64,000 nucleotides of DNA from Pseudanabaena sp. M53BS1SP1A06MG (GCA_020404105.1 JADBWH010000090.1:1-64000), one strand, 5' to 3'. Shown: positions 54,638 to 63,589, numbered from the stretch's first letter. Made by a program: numbers and translations. The notes: a model not told the origin generated them from the sequence alone.

Positions 54638-55492
54638 ATGATCGACAACATCTGTAAATTCTTAGCCGAAACCTTCCCTAGCGACTTTGCCAGATGGCTG
54701 TTAGGAGAAGCCATAACCCTAACCAAAATCGAGCCATCGGAACTTTTAGCCGAACCAATTCGCGCTGATTCCGTAATATTTCTCCAATCAGCCGAAATCA
54801 TTCTGCATATCGAATTTCAAACAGAGCCGAACAAAAATATCCCCTTTCGCATGGCAGATTACCGACTGCGGCTGTATCGTAAATTTCCAGCAAGAGAGAT
54901 ATATCAAGTGGTTATTTATCTCAGCCCCAGCCAATCCCCTCTAGTCCATGAAACGACATTTAACATTGGCAAACTAAATCATGAATTCAACGTCATCAGA
55001 CTATGGGAGCAGCCCACAGAAATATTTCAGCAATATCACGGGCTATTTCCGTTTGCCCCCCTCTCACAAACCAACAACCCCGAAGAAACCCTGAGGCAAG
55101 TAGCCAAACAAATTGAACAAATTACCGATAACCAATTACGAGTCAACGTTGCCGCATCCACCGCTATAATATCAGGTATAGCCCTAAATAAAGAAATCAT
55201 CCAAAGACTTTTGAGGAGCGAAATCATGAAAGAATCAGTTATTTATCAAGAAATCCTACTAGAAGGTAAAGCCGAAGGTAAAGCTGAGGGTATTGCTGAA
55301 GGCATCGCTAAGGGCAAAGCTGAGACGGCGAGCCAGATTGCGCTAAACATGATGCGTTCCAATGTATCTATGGAGTTAATTGCTCAATTTACAGGACTAA
55401 GCCTCAAAGAAGTGCAAAAGTTACAAAAAGTTTCTGCTCAAAAATTGAAGACACCAAAATCATCCAAACCAAAGCGATCGCCAAAGCCTTAA
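54638..55492 (+). CDS. Rpn-family (PD-(D/E)XK) recombination-promoting nuclease
   Basis: The N-terminal nuclease fold has the pattern ICKFLAETFPSDFARWLLGEAI, DSVIFLQSAEIILHIEFQTEPNKNIPFRMADYRLRLYRKF, with the glutamates and lysine of the core. A C-terminal repeat, EGKAEGKAEGIAEGIAKGKAE, is the usual low-complexity tail of cyanobacterial Rpn proteins, followed by an HTH-like segment (MELIAQFTGLSLKEVQKL). Rpn proteins promote RecA-independent recombination. It is bracketed by direct repeats. The start is ATG 54638. Confidence 0.85.
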   Translation: MIDNICKFLAETFPSDFARWLLGEAITLTKIEPSELLAEPIRADSVIFLQSAEIILHIEFQTEPNKNIPFRMADYRLRLYRKFPAREIYQVVIYLSPSQSPLVHETTFNIGKLNHEFNVIRLWEQPTEIFQQYHGLFPFAPLSQTNNPEETLRQVAKQIEQITDNQLRVNVAASTAIISGIALNKEIIQRLLRSEIMKESVIYQEILLEGKAEGKAEGIAEGIAKGKAETASQIALNMMRSNVSMELIAQFTGLSLKEVQKLQKVSAQKLKTPKSSKPKRSPKP

Positions 55493-55506
55493 TTTATGGA
55501 TGGTTA

Positions 55507-55630
55507 GCGCGATCGCCTATCTTGTAGGGTGCGTTAATGAGAAGTAACGCACCTAATGTTTGAATAAAATCGAATACTTTAGCGAATAGGAAATTTGCTG
55601 ATGAGGGGCTAATCTGTGGGCGATCATTAT
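55507..55630. repeat. Flanking direct repeat of the Rpn gene, right copy
   Basis: This is the partner of the repeat at 54503-54620. Conserved blocks are TAGGGTGCGTTAATG, AACGCACCTAAT, TTTAGCGAATAGGAAATTTGCTG and GGGCGATCA. It immediately follows the Rpn stop codon. Confidence 0.65.
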
Positions 55631-55676
55631 CGAATTTGGGTGAGTAATTGGCATTAAATTATTATAATTTTAGTCA

Positions 55677-56027
55677 TTAATCATGAAATTCTTGAATGAT
55701 TTTCTTGATTTCTAATGATGTTACATTGTCCTCATCAGACTTCGAGTAAATCAAAACACATAAAATATTCTCAGAGATTTTAATATAGTAAATCAACCTA
55801 TAGCCACCACTTTTACCTTTCTGAATATCACTATTTTTAATGCGAACTTTAAATACTGGATGTCCAGTACTTTGAACTTGATCGCCAACTAAGTCACCAC
55901 TTTGGAGTTGATCTAAAACTGGTTGAATATCTAATTTAATCTGTCTATAGCGTTTTGCCAAATCTCGAACTTGACGCTTAAAAACATCCGTAAACTGAAT
56001 CTTCAGTTTAGGATTATCGCTAGACAT
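55677..56027 (-). CDS. RelE/HigB-like toxin of TA pair 3
   Basis: The start at ATG 56027 falls inside the antitoxin stop, giving about 116 residues: KIQFTDVFKRQVRDLAKRYRQIKLDIQPVLDQL, GHPVFKVRIKNSDIQKGKSGGYRLIYYIKISENILCVLIYSKSDE. The KVRIKNSD..KSGGYRLIYY block is a RelE-superfamily core. It differs from the toxin of pair 1, though their antitoxins share the N-terminus. The frame extends upstream to 56078 without plausible initiation. Confidence 0.82.
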   Translation of the reverse strand: MSSDNPKLKIQFTDVFKRQVRDLAKRYRQIKLDIQPVLDQLQSGDLVGDQVQSTGHPVFKVRIKNSDIQKGKSGGYRLIYYIKISENILCVLIYSKSDEDNVTSLEIKKIIQEFHD

Positions 56028-56307
56028 CAATCCCATTCCAAAGTTCAGAAATATCGTGAACTCTACCTGCTTTAACATCTTCTAAAGACTGACGCAGATC
56101 TTCTAAGATTTTTTCTTTAGGATCCTCATAATCTTCTATTAATTCACCAACATCTGCTTGTATCTCTAGCTGTACTGGTGAATGTTTAGCTCTAATAAAC
56201 AAAAGAAAGTCTAGAACTTCGCCTAAAAGATAATCTGAAGTCTGATCAATTTCTTGGATTAACGCCTGTCTAACATTTATTTGTGTAGAAGTCTCTGTAG
56301 TTAACAT
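56020..56307 (-). CDS. Antitoxin of TA pair 3 (paralogue of the 50804 antitoxin)
   Basis: The N-terminus (TTETSTQINVRQALIQEI, SDYLLGEVLDFLLFIRAKHS) is nearly the same as that of the antitoxin at 50804. The remaining ~45 residues (VGELIEDYEDPKEKILEDLRQSLEDVKAGRVHDISELWNGIDV) differ and likely bind its own toxin. The end overlaps the toxin start by 8 bases. It reads on the minus strand, opposite to pair 1. Confidence 0.82.
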   Translation of the reverse strand: MLTTETSTQINVRQALIQEIDQTSDYLLGEVLDFLLFIRAKHSPVQLEIQADVGELIEDYEDPKEKILEDLRQSLEDVKAGRVHDISELWNGIDV

Positions 56308-56400
56308 GGCTTAACCTCAGTTCAAAATTACATATAAAGCTAACATACTTAGGAATATAGCGTGATTGCCGATCTTGTAGGTTATAAAATTCAGTATCCC

Positions 56401-57009
56401 TTACTTTTTAAAAGCATTACGGAAAGTATTTGCCGCTTCTAATCGGGAAGTTTTTGCCATTGTGACACAGCGAGTCAATAACTCTATATCTAAACTTGCA
56501 AGCTCTGGAATCTCGCTCTGAGAAATTACTTCATAGGTGCGATCGCGTAAACGATAGAGACTAAATACGCCATCTTGCCAAAACCATACTTCAGGAATCT
56601 CTAAAGCTTGATAACGTTTTAACTTCTTAGGACTGCTACTAGTAAAGATAACTTCGATTACTAAGTCAGGAGTGGGCTTTGATGTTCCAAAACAGTAAGA
56701 TTCATCTGGTTCAACCGAAATTTCCCCTTCGCGCTGTTGAGTCATGGAACCCGTTGGCTCAAACTCGATATTATTTTCTATACAGAATATGCTTAGTAGA
56801 ACACAAATAAATTGGCTGACTGTTTCGTGAGCACGTCCTGGCATAATGATTTCAATAGTTTCTTGATAATAAAAAAGTCGTACCCCCGTAGAATTGGCAA
56901 AACCCGCTTGGATGAGCTTAAACTGCTCCCAAGTGATACCCGAATAGATAAGGTGTTGATCGTGATCTTGTTCGCTAGATGTAGTGGGACGAATTAGGGC
57001 TTGGGTCAT
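56401..57009 (-). CDS. Uma2-family putative nuclease
   Basis: The Uma2 pattern is clear: SGITWEQFKLIQAGFANSTG, LFYYQETIEIIMPGRAHETVSQFICVLL, PDESYCFGTSKPTPDLVIEVIFTSSSPKKLKRYQALEIPEVWFW. The EPDE, PDLVIEV and KxxxY positions give the PD-(D/E)XK core. At 202 residues it has normal length. It is the last gene of the accessory island. Confidence 0.88.
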   Translation of the reverse strand: MTQALIRPTTSSEQDHDQHLIYSGITWEQFKLIQAGFANSTGVRLFYYQETIEIIMPGRAHETVSQFICVLLSIFCIENNIEFEPTGSMTQQREGEISVEPDESYCFGTSKPTPDLVIEVIFTSSSPKKLKRYQALEIPEVWFWQDGVFSLYRLRDRTYEVISQSEIPELASLDIELLTRCVTMAKTSRLEAANTFRNAFKK

Positions 57010-57128
57010 GGTGAAACATCAAAGATTGAAGTAAAGCCGAAATGTTTTGGGGTAATGCTAAGGTCTCGTACTGAAGGCGATACCTTAGCATTTAGTATAT
57101 AGCGCTTTTTAATCAAGCGAGATACAAA

Positions 57129-57163
57129 GGATTGTTTTTCCGCCGAAGGCGGAAAAACAATCC
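57129..57163. repeat. Palindromic hairpin
   Basis: Perfect 16-base arms (GGATTGTTTTTCCGCC and its complement) with a 3-base loop lie in the gene-free stretch between the Uma2 gene and the DUF3095 gene. It looks like a dispersed repeat and not a gene end, although it could terminate. Confidence 0.65.
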
Positions 57164-57285
57164 CGTACTTCATCTTAAGCACTGTTGTGGAAGGAGCGTA
57201 AACAGCCGCCAAGTGGCGGTTACTTTTACCCATATTTTTATTGATAAAATCAACTGAATCACCATTCGCATTTAGGATTACAGAT

Positions 57286-58482
57286 ATGAGTATTCAAGGC
57301 TCTCAACAACAGAATACTGATAATGAAGACTTTTATGCGAATCTACCTGTGCTTGAAAATTTTGTAGATATTACTCATAGTGAAAATTTTTATGCAGTTC
57401 CTAAAGACTGGGCTGTAATTATTACCGATATTGCCGACTCCACAAAAGCGATCGAGGCAGGGAGATATAAGGATGTCAATCTTTTAGGAGCTTGTTCTAT
57501 CATTGTCATTTTGAATTTAGTTGGTGAACTAGAAATTCCATTTGTATTTGGTGGTGATGGAGCATCGATTTTGATCCCATCAAAGTTTATTGAAGGTGCA
57601 GAGCAAGCATTGTTAGCAGTTCAAAAACTAGCTGATGAAGAATTTCACCTTACCTTACGTGCTAGTGTTGTCCCAATGGAGGCAATTACTTCAAACTATG
57701 AAATCAAGATTGCCAAACTCTATATTTCTGAAAACTATAACCAAGCCATTTTAAGGGGAGGTGGCATTAGCTACGCTACTCAATTAGTTAAAGACAAAGC
57801 TATCACAGATTTCTATAGTCCTAAACCAGAGAAATCCGCGATCGCGGATTTCTCTGGTTTAGAATGCCGATGGCAAGATATCCCTACTCGCCATGAAGAA
57901 ATCTTAAGTTTAATTGTGCAAGTGACCGCACCCAGCCAGACCCAAATCGATAATCTCTATCGTGAAGTAATTAATCAGATCGATCGCATCTATGGTAAAG
58001 ACACGGAATGCCATCCCGTCGTAACCAGGAATCTGCAACTTGCTTTTCGATGCAAAAATTTATTATCAGAAACGCGAGTTTTTACAGCTTCTCAGAGTTG
58101 GTTACAAAAAAAATTATATCTATTGAAGCTACGCATGATCAACCTGTTAGGACTATTTCTAATGACCTTTGATATCAAAATAGGAAACTTTAATTGGGGT
58201 AATTACAAGCAGATTGTCTCGGAAGCCACGGACTTCAAAAAGTTTGATGATGTATTGCGGATGGTGATTTCTGGTAGGGCTAAACAACGTCAAAAATTAA
58301 CTGATTATTTAGAGAAAAAATTCCAAGAGAAACATTTAGTATATGGCTTTCATGTATCTGATCGCGCATTGATGACTTGTTTAGTTTTTGAGCGTAATGG
58401 CCGGCAAGTGCATTTTGTGGATGGTGCTGATGGTGGCTATGCCTTAGCCGCTAAGCAGATGAAGGAACTGATGAAAAGTTAG
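57286..58482 (+). CDS. DUF3095 family protein
   Basis: The N-terminal half has a nucleotide-cyclase-like look: LENFVDITHSENFYAVPKDWAVIITDIADSTKAIEAGRYKDVNLLGA (ITDIADSTKAI resembles the class III metal-binding segment) and FGGDGASILIPS. The rest matches the family: ASVVPMEAI, GRAKQRQKLTDYLEKKF, LMTCLVFERNGRQVHFVDGADGGYALAAKQMK. Its activity is unproven. ATG 57286 (MSIQGSQQ) is preferred; the frame extends to TTG 57241. A hairpin spans its stop codon. Confidence 0.8.
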   Translation: MSIQGSQQQNTDNEDFYANLPVLENFVDITHSENFYAVPKDWAVIITDIADSTKAIEAGRYKDVNLLGACSIIVILNLVGELEIPFVFGGDGASILIPSKFIEGAEQALLAVQKLADEEFHLTLRASVVPMEAITSNYEIKIAKLYISENYNQAILRGGGISYATQLVKDKAITDFYSPKPEKSAIADFSGLECRWQDIPTRHEEILSLIVQVTAPSQTQIDNLYREVINQIDRIYGKDTECHPVVTRNLQLAFRCKNLLSETRVFTASQSWLQKKLYLLKLRMINLLGLFLMTFDIKIGNFNWGNYKQIVSEATDFKKFDDVLRMVISGRAKQRQKLTDYLEKKFQEKHLVYGFHVSDRALMTCLVFERNGRQVHFVDGADGGYALAAKQMKELMKS

Positions 58483-58533
58483 ATTTTATTAAAAGTGTTG
58501 CAGGTTAGCATTTTTAATAAAAATCTAACTTTT
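58474..58533 (+). terminator. Terminator hairpin overlapping the DUF3095 stop
   Basis: Arms AAAAGTTAGATTTTATTAAA (from 58474) and the complement (to 58533, one extra A) flank a 17-base loop. The left arm includes the last codons and stop of the DUF3095 gene. It separates it from gshA. Confidence 0.65.
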
Positions 58534-58612
58534 GCAATATCTCAAAGTACAGTGAGAAATCGCATTGCAAGGTACGCTAATAGATAGTGTCTATAGCAAA
58601 AGGAAACCTCCC

Positions 58613-59758
58613 GTGCTTTTATCCAAAGGCTTTGAAGTAGAAATATATACCTCTACACCAACGGGGGATGTGATTGGCTTTAGTGATCGCATCGTGGCAA
58701 ATCTGCATGGGTTTGTGCGCGAACCCGATAGCCGCAATGTTGAATACATCACTCCACCTTTTCTCAAATATGAACCATTACTAATGGCTTTGGTAGAACC
58801 ACGCCAAAAACTACGCAGCTATTTGCGATCGCTAGGTGATTATACCTTGATGCCCGGAAGTACTTTGGCTCTGGGGGGAACCGATCATTTTTATCGCTCC
58901 GATCCTAATAATCCCTATCACACCTATATTGAGCAGACCTATGGTACGGATGTAGTCACTGCAAGTATTCATATTAATGTTGGGATTCCTGATTTAGAGC
59001 TATTAATTGCTGCCTGTCGCCTGATTCGTCTTGAAGCACCTCTGTATCTAGCGCTCAGTGCTGCTTCGCCTTTTCTCAATGGTCAGGCAACTGGTTTTCA
59101 TTCTTCCCGTTGGCAAATGTTTCCCAAAACACCAAAGGAGGTTCCCCTATTTTGTGATCATCTTCATTTTGTGGAATGGACAGAACAGCAATTGCAATTG
59201 GGAACGATGCAAAATGTGCGCCATCTCTGGTCATCGGTGCGCCCCAATGGTGACAATCGCCCCTATAATCTCAATCGATTGGAATTAAGAGTTTGCGATC
59301 TGGTGATTGATCCTGTGGCTCTCTTAGCAATAACTTCACTTTTAGAAATGCGCCTCACTCAATTCCTGGAATCAGGAATTGGTTCATCTCTCGATCCACT
59401 TGCGCCTAATGCTAGTAAATTTACGCCGAGTGAACTTGCGAAAATAGCTGATCGCAATGAAGTCGCCGCCGCTACTAATAGTCTTGATGCAGTGTTAACT
59501 CATTGGCAGACAGGGGAAGAGATTACGGCTCGGGAATGGATTTCTAAGCTCTATGAAGAATTACGATCGCGAGCAAAAGATTCGGGTGTCTGGTGTTTCC
59601 TCTCGCCCTTGCGGAAAATCCTTGAACAGGGCAATGAAGCCCAACGTTGGCTAGTGGCTTATCATAACGGGCTTAGTCCTCGTCAAATCATGACCGATGC
59701 GATCGCCAGTTCTGAAAAGATGGATAATGAACTAGCAGAAGCTCTATTGTTAACATAA
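58613..59758 (+). CDS. gshA: Glutamate-cysteine ligase, cyanobacterial type
   Basis: The cyanobacterial gshA family pattern is clear: LLSKGFEVEIYTSTPTGDVIGFSDRIVANLHGFVREPDSRNVEY, PGSTLALGGTDHFYRSDPNNPYHTYIE, ASIHINVGI, NLNRLELRVCDLV. It makes gamma-glutamylcysteine, the first step of glutathione synthesis. GTG 58613, 8 bases after AGGA, gives the usual start; the frame also opens at TTG 58565. Length ~381 residues fits. gshB is not in the window. Confidence 0.95.
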   Translation: MLLSKGFEVEIYTSTPTGDVIGFSDRIVANLHGFVREPDSRNVEYITPPFLKYEPLLMALVEPRQKLRSYLRSLGDYTLMPGSTLALGGTDHFYRSDPNNPYHTYIEQTYGTDVVTASIHINVGIPDLELLIAACRLIRLEAPLYLALSAASPFLNGQATGFHSSRWQMFPKTPKEVPLFCDHLHFVEWTEQQLQLGTMQNVRHLWSSVRPNGDNRPYNLNRLELRVCDLVIDPVALLAITSLLEMRLTQFLESGIGSSLDPLAPNASKFTPSELAKIADRNEVAAATNSLDAVLTHWQTGEEITAREWISKLYEELRSRAKDSGVWCFLSPLRKILEQGNEAQRWLVAYHNGLSPRQIMTDAIASSEKMDNELAEALLLT

Positions 59759-59776
59759 ACATTATTGCTACCCCGA

Positions 59777-60349
59777 TTATGACACTTCTGTTTCAAAGTT
59801 GACATGCTTATATATAGCAGTTGTGGCGATCGCTAAATTAACAGATTGCAGAGAAATTGTCTCATCGCGCTCATAGGCAGCAAAGATCCAGCGATCGCCT
59901 TCTTTATAAAAATGCTCTACATAGATGCGATCTTGAGCAATCAGTAGATATTCTTGGAAACTAGGAATAGTCCGAAAAGCTGCGAATTTACCACTTCGAT
60001 CATAATTTGCGGTTGATGGGGATAAAACTTCGGCAATCAAAATCGGGTTAACTAAAGTATCCTTGCGACCTTCTTGATATGAAAAAGGTTCAGCAATGAC
60101 CATTACATCAGTGTATGTCGCAATACGTTGAGCAGGAATCCAGAGACGTTGATCCGTTACAAAGACCCTATAAGGGTCAGGCAAAGATATATGCAGGAAC
60201 GATAATAAGTTGACAACAAGAGTGTTATGGGTTGGCGTACCACCAGTCATTTCAACAATTTCTCCGTCAATATATTCATTTCTGGTTTCAGCAATAATTT
60301 CGCGCTCAAAGTATTCCGTAAGCGAATATTTTTTTGTTAGTGTCAGCAT
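59777..60349 (-). CDS. Uma2-family putative nuclease
   Basis: The Uma2 core reads EYIDGEIVEMTGGTPTHNTLVVNLLSFL, TYTDVMVIAEPF, NPILIAEVLSPSTANYDRSGKFAAFRTIPSFQEYLLIAQDRIYVEHF. D, E and K of the PD-(D/E)XK core are in place. It is convergent with gshA, only 18 bases apart. It is the third Uma2 gene in the window and differs from the other two. Confidence 0.9.
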   Translation of the reverse strand: MLTLTKKYSLTEYFEREIIAETRNEYIDGEIVEMTGGTPTHNTLVVNLLSFLHISLPDPYRVFVTDQRLWIPAQRIATYTDVMVIAEPFSYQEGRKDTLVNPILIAEVLSPSTANYDRSGKFAAFRTIPSFQEYLLIAQDRIYVEHFYKEGDRWIFAAYERDETISLQSVNLAIATTAIYKHVNFETEVS

Positions 60350-60402
60350 GGCTTTCTATCCAAAATAATGTTTGTGGTGGTGAAAATGGCGGTATGTCTT
60401 AA

Positions 60403-62205
60403 CTATGAGAAAACTAGAGGCTTAGGAATTGCGCTGATTAGCTTTTGGGTATATTCCTGTTGAGGATTGGTATAGATTGATTCGGCGGTATCTAGCTCAA
60501 CGATCGCACCTTTGTTCATCACCATAATGCGATCGCTCATAAATTTGACTACACCAAGATCATGGGAAATGAAAATATAAGTTAAACCAAACTCTGCTTG
60601 CAGTTCCTTTAATAAGTTGAGAACCTGCGCCTGTACGGAAACATCAAGGGCGGAAACAGGTTCATCGGCGACGATTAATTTTGGATTGAGGGCTAAGGCT
60701 CTAGCAATACAAATGCGTTGGCGTTGTCCACCTGAAAATTCATGAGGATATCGGCGCATGGCACTTGCAGTCAAGCCCACTCTTTCTAATAAATAGGCTA
60801 CCCTTTCTTTTCTGGCTCCGGCTTTGCGATAGCGTTGAAAGCGTTCTTGATGATTGTGGACGATCAATGGCTCAGCGATCGCATCACCAATGGACATTCT
60901 TGGATTGAGCGAACCGTAGGGATCTTGGAAAACCACCTGCAAATCACAGCGTAAATTTTGGAGAGACTCACCTTTAAGCCTAGAGATTTCCTGACCTTCA
61001 AACTTAATGGAACCCATCACAGAATTAGTTAAGCCTAAAATTGCCCGTCCTGTCGTCGTTTTCCCGCAGCCAGACTCACCCACCAGTCCAAGGGTTTCCC
61101 CTGGATAGACATCAAAGCTAATATTATTGACAGCGACGAGATACCGTTTTTTGAAGCCTAAAATACTCCGAATGGGGAATTCGATCCTCAGATTTTGCAC
61201 AGCCAGCAATGGTTCTTGCTTTTGGAGTTCATTCAAACGCGCCGATATTTCTTCGGGTGGTACAACTTCTAAATATCGAGGATCGGAGGGTTCTTTCTCA
61301 ACGATGACACCATTTTGTACTTCCATAAAGTCGCTGACTGTCGGTAACAAACGCAACTGGCGATCGGGTTGAGGACGGCAAGCGATCAAGCCCTTGGTAT
61401 AGGGATGTTTAGGACTTTGGAAAATAGATTGTGTATCCCCTGATTCCACAATTTCCCCTTGGTTCATGACGATCGCGCGATCGGCAATCTCTGCCAAAAT
61501 CCCTAAATCATGGGTAATAAAAATCATCGACATCTGTCGCGATCGTTGAATTTCCTTAAGCAGTTTCAGAATCGCCGCCTGTACTGTCACATCCAAAGCT
61601 GTAGTTGGTTCGTCGGCAATAATTAACTGAGGATTGCAGGAAATCGCCATCGCAATCATCACCCGTTGCAATTGTCCGCCCGAAAGCTCATGGGGATAGC
61701 GTTCGATTAATTGCTCAGGATTGGGTAATTGCACCTCATTAAATAACTGGATCGTGCGAGTCTCTGCTTCTTCCTTAGAAACTTTCTGATGCATTTGAAT
61801 CGCTTCGATGACCTGATAGCCGCAGGTAAATAGAGGATTGAGCGAGGTCATGGGTTCCTGAAATACCATCGCCATGCGATCGCCTCGATATTGCAGCATT
61901 TTTTGTGGTGACACGCGCACTAGATCTACGGGCTGGCTACCCTTGGGACGAAATAGCACCTGCCCGTTGGTGATTTTGCCTGATTCTCCTAGCAATCCCA
62001 TAATTGCCAAAGCTGTTGCCGATTTGCCAGAGCCAGATTCGCCAACGATGCCAAGGGTTTGACCTTGGACAAGATCGAAGGAAACATTTTTGACGGCATG
62101 GACGAGGCTATCATCGCCACGGAAGCTAACTTGCAAGTTGCATACCGAAAGCAATAAATCTGTAGTCTGGGTCGGGGCTTGGTCAGAATCTGGAGATGGT
62201 GACAT
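60403..62205 (-). CDS. Fused double ABC ATPase of peptide/opine (Dpp/Gsi) type
   Basis: Two full ATPase domains are in one chain. The first has Walker A GESGSGKSA (~56-64), LSGGQLQR, and DEPTTALD; the second GESGCGKTT (~376-384), FSGGQRQR, and ADEPVSALD. Between are the oligopeptide-type motifs (HPYTKGLIAC, QEYTQKLISAIP). It couples to peptide permeases not present nearby, so partner genes lie elsewhere. This DppD-DppF fused layout is common in cyanobacteria. Length 600 fits a fusion. Confidence 0.93.
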   Translation of the reverse strand: MSPSPDSDQAPTQTTDLLLSVCNLQVSFRGDDSLVHAVKNVSFDLVQGQTLGIVGESGSGKSATALAIMGLLGESGKITNGQVLFRPKGSQPVDLVRVSPQKMLQYRGDRMAMVFQEPMTSLNPLFTCGYQVIEAIQMHQKVSKEEAETRTIQLFNEVQLPNPEQLIERYPHELSGGQLQRVMIAMAISCNPQLIIADEPTTALDVTVQAAILKLLKEIQRSRQMSMIFITHDLGILAEIADRAIVMNQGEIVESGDTQSIFQSPKHPYTKGLIACRPQPDRQLRLLPTVSDFMEVQNGVIVEKEPSDPRYLEVVPPEEISARLNELQKQEPLLAVQNLRIEFPIRSILGFKKRYLVAVNNISFDVYPGETLGLVGESGCGKTTTGRAILGLTNSVMGSIKFEGQEISRLKGESLQNLRCDLQVVFQDPYGSLNPRMSIGDAIAEPLIVHNHQERFQRYRKAGARKERVAYLLERVGLTASAMRRYPHEFSGGQRQRICIARALALNPKLIVADEPVSALDVSVQAQVLNLLKELQAEFGLTYIFISHDLGVVKFMSDRIMVMNKGAIVELDTAESIYTNPQQEYTQKLISAIPKPLVFS

Positions 62206-62256
62206 AGATTATGAATTAGCAGCAGAATTAATCATTATTATAGGAGGGTGATTCGC

Positions 62257-62304
62257 AATAGGAGATAATTTGCCCGCATAGCGGGCAAATTATCTCCTAT
62301 TATT
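62257..62304. repeat. Inverted repeat in the divergent ABC / carbonic-anhydrase-like region
   Basis: Arms AATAGGAGATAATTTGCCCG and complement (62257-62277 and 62284-62304) flank a short loop. It sits 20 bases before the start at 62324, in the 5' region of both divergent genes, and contains the only AGGAG-type sequences there. Compare 15602-15662. Confidence 0.7.
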
Positions 62305-62323
62305 TTAGAAAAAGTAAGTAAAT

Positions 62324-62836
62324 ATGCGTCTTCCCTATTCCCAACTTCCTATTCCCGATCTCAGTAAAGCCGCTTTTATTGCCAATGATGCGGTGGTGGT
62401 TGGCGATGTGCATCTTAGCGATCGCGTGAATATTTGGTACAAAGTCGTCATTAGAGCCGATGTCAACCGTATGGATATTGGCTACTGCACCAATATTCAA
62501 GACGGCACAATCATCCACGGCGATCCCGACAAACCATTAGTGATCGGTGATTATGTCACCATTGGACATCGAGCCGTAATTCACTGTTCCGAAATAGGGA
62601 GAGGTTGCTTAATTGGCATGGGGGCAATTCTGCTTGAAGGGGTGAAAATTGGCGCAGGTAGCATTGTCGGTGCGGGAGCGGTAGTGACTAAGGATGTGCC
62701 TGCGGGTGTGGTGGTGGCAGGTGTTCCCGCTAAAGTTATGCGCGAACTTTCAGAAGCGGAACAACAAGATGCGATCGCCCATGCCGAAAATTATTACCAG
62801 TTAGCGCTGTTGCACAAAGCAAATGTATATAGTTAA
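62324..62836 (+). CDS. Gamma carbonic anhydrase-like hexapeptide protein
   Basis: The left-handed beta-helix repeat pattern is seen: [86 protein letters not shown]. The histidines at IIHGD and GHRAVIHC take the metal-binding positions. It groups with YrdA/CcmM-N-like proteins; zinc hydratase activity is not certain. It is not near other carboxysome genes here. The start is ATG 62324. Confidence 0.88.
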   Translation: MRLPYSQLPIPDLSKAAFIANDAVVVGDVHLSDRVNIWYKVVIRADVNRMDIGYCTNIQDGTIIHGDPDKPLVIGDYVTIGHRAVIHCSEIGRGCLIGMGAILLEGVKIGAGSIVGAGAVVTKDVPAGVVVAGVPAKVMRELSEAEQQDAIAHAENYYQLALLHKANVYS

Positions 62837-62885
62837 AGATCGAAGAGGTTAAGTAGCACTGCTACTTATTCTCTTCGATCTTTAA
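62833..62885. terminator. Bidirectional terminator
   Basis: Nested arms TTAAAGATCGAAGAG and AAGTAGC with their complements, 62833-62885, overlap the stop codon of the hexapeptide gene and precede the convergent NTF2-like gene. Confidence 0.8.
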
Positions 62886-62886
62886 C

Positions 62887-63501
62887 TTATTTTTCTGTGT
62901 AAGGTAACGAGGAGTGGTGCAAAATAATCCGTAGCTTACCGTTATCATCCTTAAAGAACTGCCAAGTCTTATCTACTGTAGTGGTCTTTCCATTTTTATC
63001 GGTGATAAGCACATTTCCCATTGTCGTCGCTGTATTACCAGAAATAAAGATTGATGCATTCTTGATTTCTACTTTTCTCCAGCCATTCAACGCAAAACCT
63101 TTATCCATTGGGAAAGCAGGATCATCTCCTACAAAGTATGCCAAGGCTCCTGCACGGGTAGTTCGGAATGTCTGTGGAGCCGTAGTAAGTGTTGGCTTGA
63201 AAAGAACAGTACCAAATTGATAACCGTAGGCTTCGTCAATCACTTTTCCTGCCAAGGATTTTGCCTCTTGCAAACCCTTTGTCTCGTATGTTTTGGAAAT
63301 AGCCACCAATGCTTCTCCCCAAGCTTTTTGAGCAGCTAAGACTTCGCTCTCGGTAATCGCTCTACTGACAACAGATGTCTTCGCACTTGAAGGAGCAAAC
63401 CTAGTAGTGTCTGCGACTGATGTTTGGACAATAAATAGAGCACCTGAAAGAACTGTAGCTACAGTAAAGAATGTTGAAATGCCATTTTTTAAAAGTTTCA
63501 T
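62887..63501 (-). CDS. Secreted NTF2/SnoaL-like protein
   Basis: A signal peptide (~1-31, FFTVATVLSGALFIVQTSVAD) precedes ~170 residues: VLAAQKAWGEALVAISKTYETKGLQEAKSLAGKVIDEAYGYQFGTVLFKPT, FRTTRAGALAYFVG, GFALNGWRKVEIKNASIFISGNTATTMGNVLITDKNGKTTTVDKTWQFFKDDNGKLRIILHHSSLP. This is an NTF2-like (SnoaL-type) fold by pattern. Similar proteins are often wrongly named phosphoribosyl-AMP cyclohydrolase. Role unknown; the signal peptide implies secretion. Confidence 0.75.
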   Translation of the reverse strand: MKLLKNGISTFFTVATVLSGALFIVQTSVADTTRFAPSSAKTSVVSRAITESEVLAAQKAWGEALVAISKTYETKGLQEAKSLAGKVIDEAYGYQFGTVLFKPTLTTAPQTFRTTRAGALAYFVGDDPAFPMDKGFALNGWRKVEIKNASIFISGNTATTMGNVLITDKNGKTTTVDKTWQFFKDDNGKLRIILHHSSLPYTEK

Positions 63502-63589
63502 AGGTAAATTTTTTGATTTTTAATTTTTTTTTGTTATCTTATCATAAATTGGAGATCTAAATTGATTGAGAAAATGACGTTATACCAAA

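Noticed and set aside
57006-57233. 75-codon minus-strand frame beyond the Uma2 gene
   Set aside because: It reads through the perfect palindrome at 57129-57163 and ends against the Uma2 start. The composition is not protein-like.
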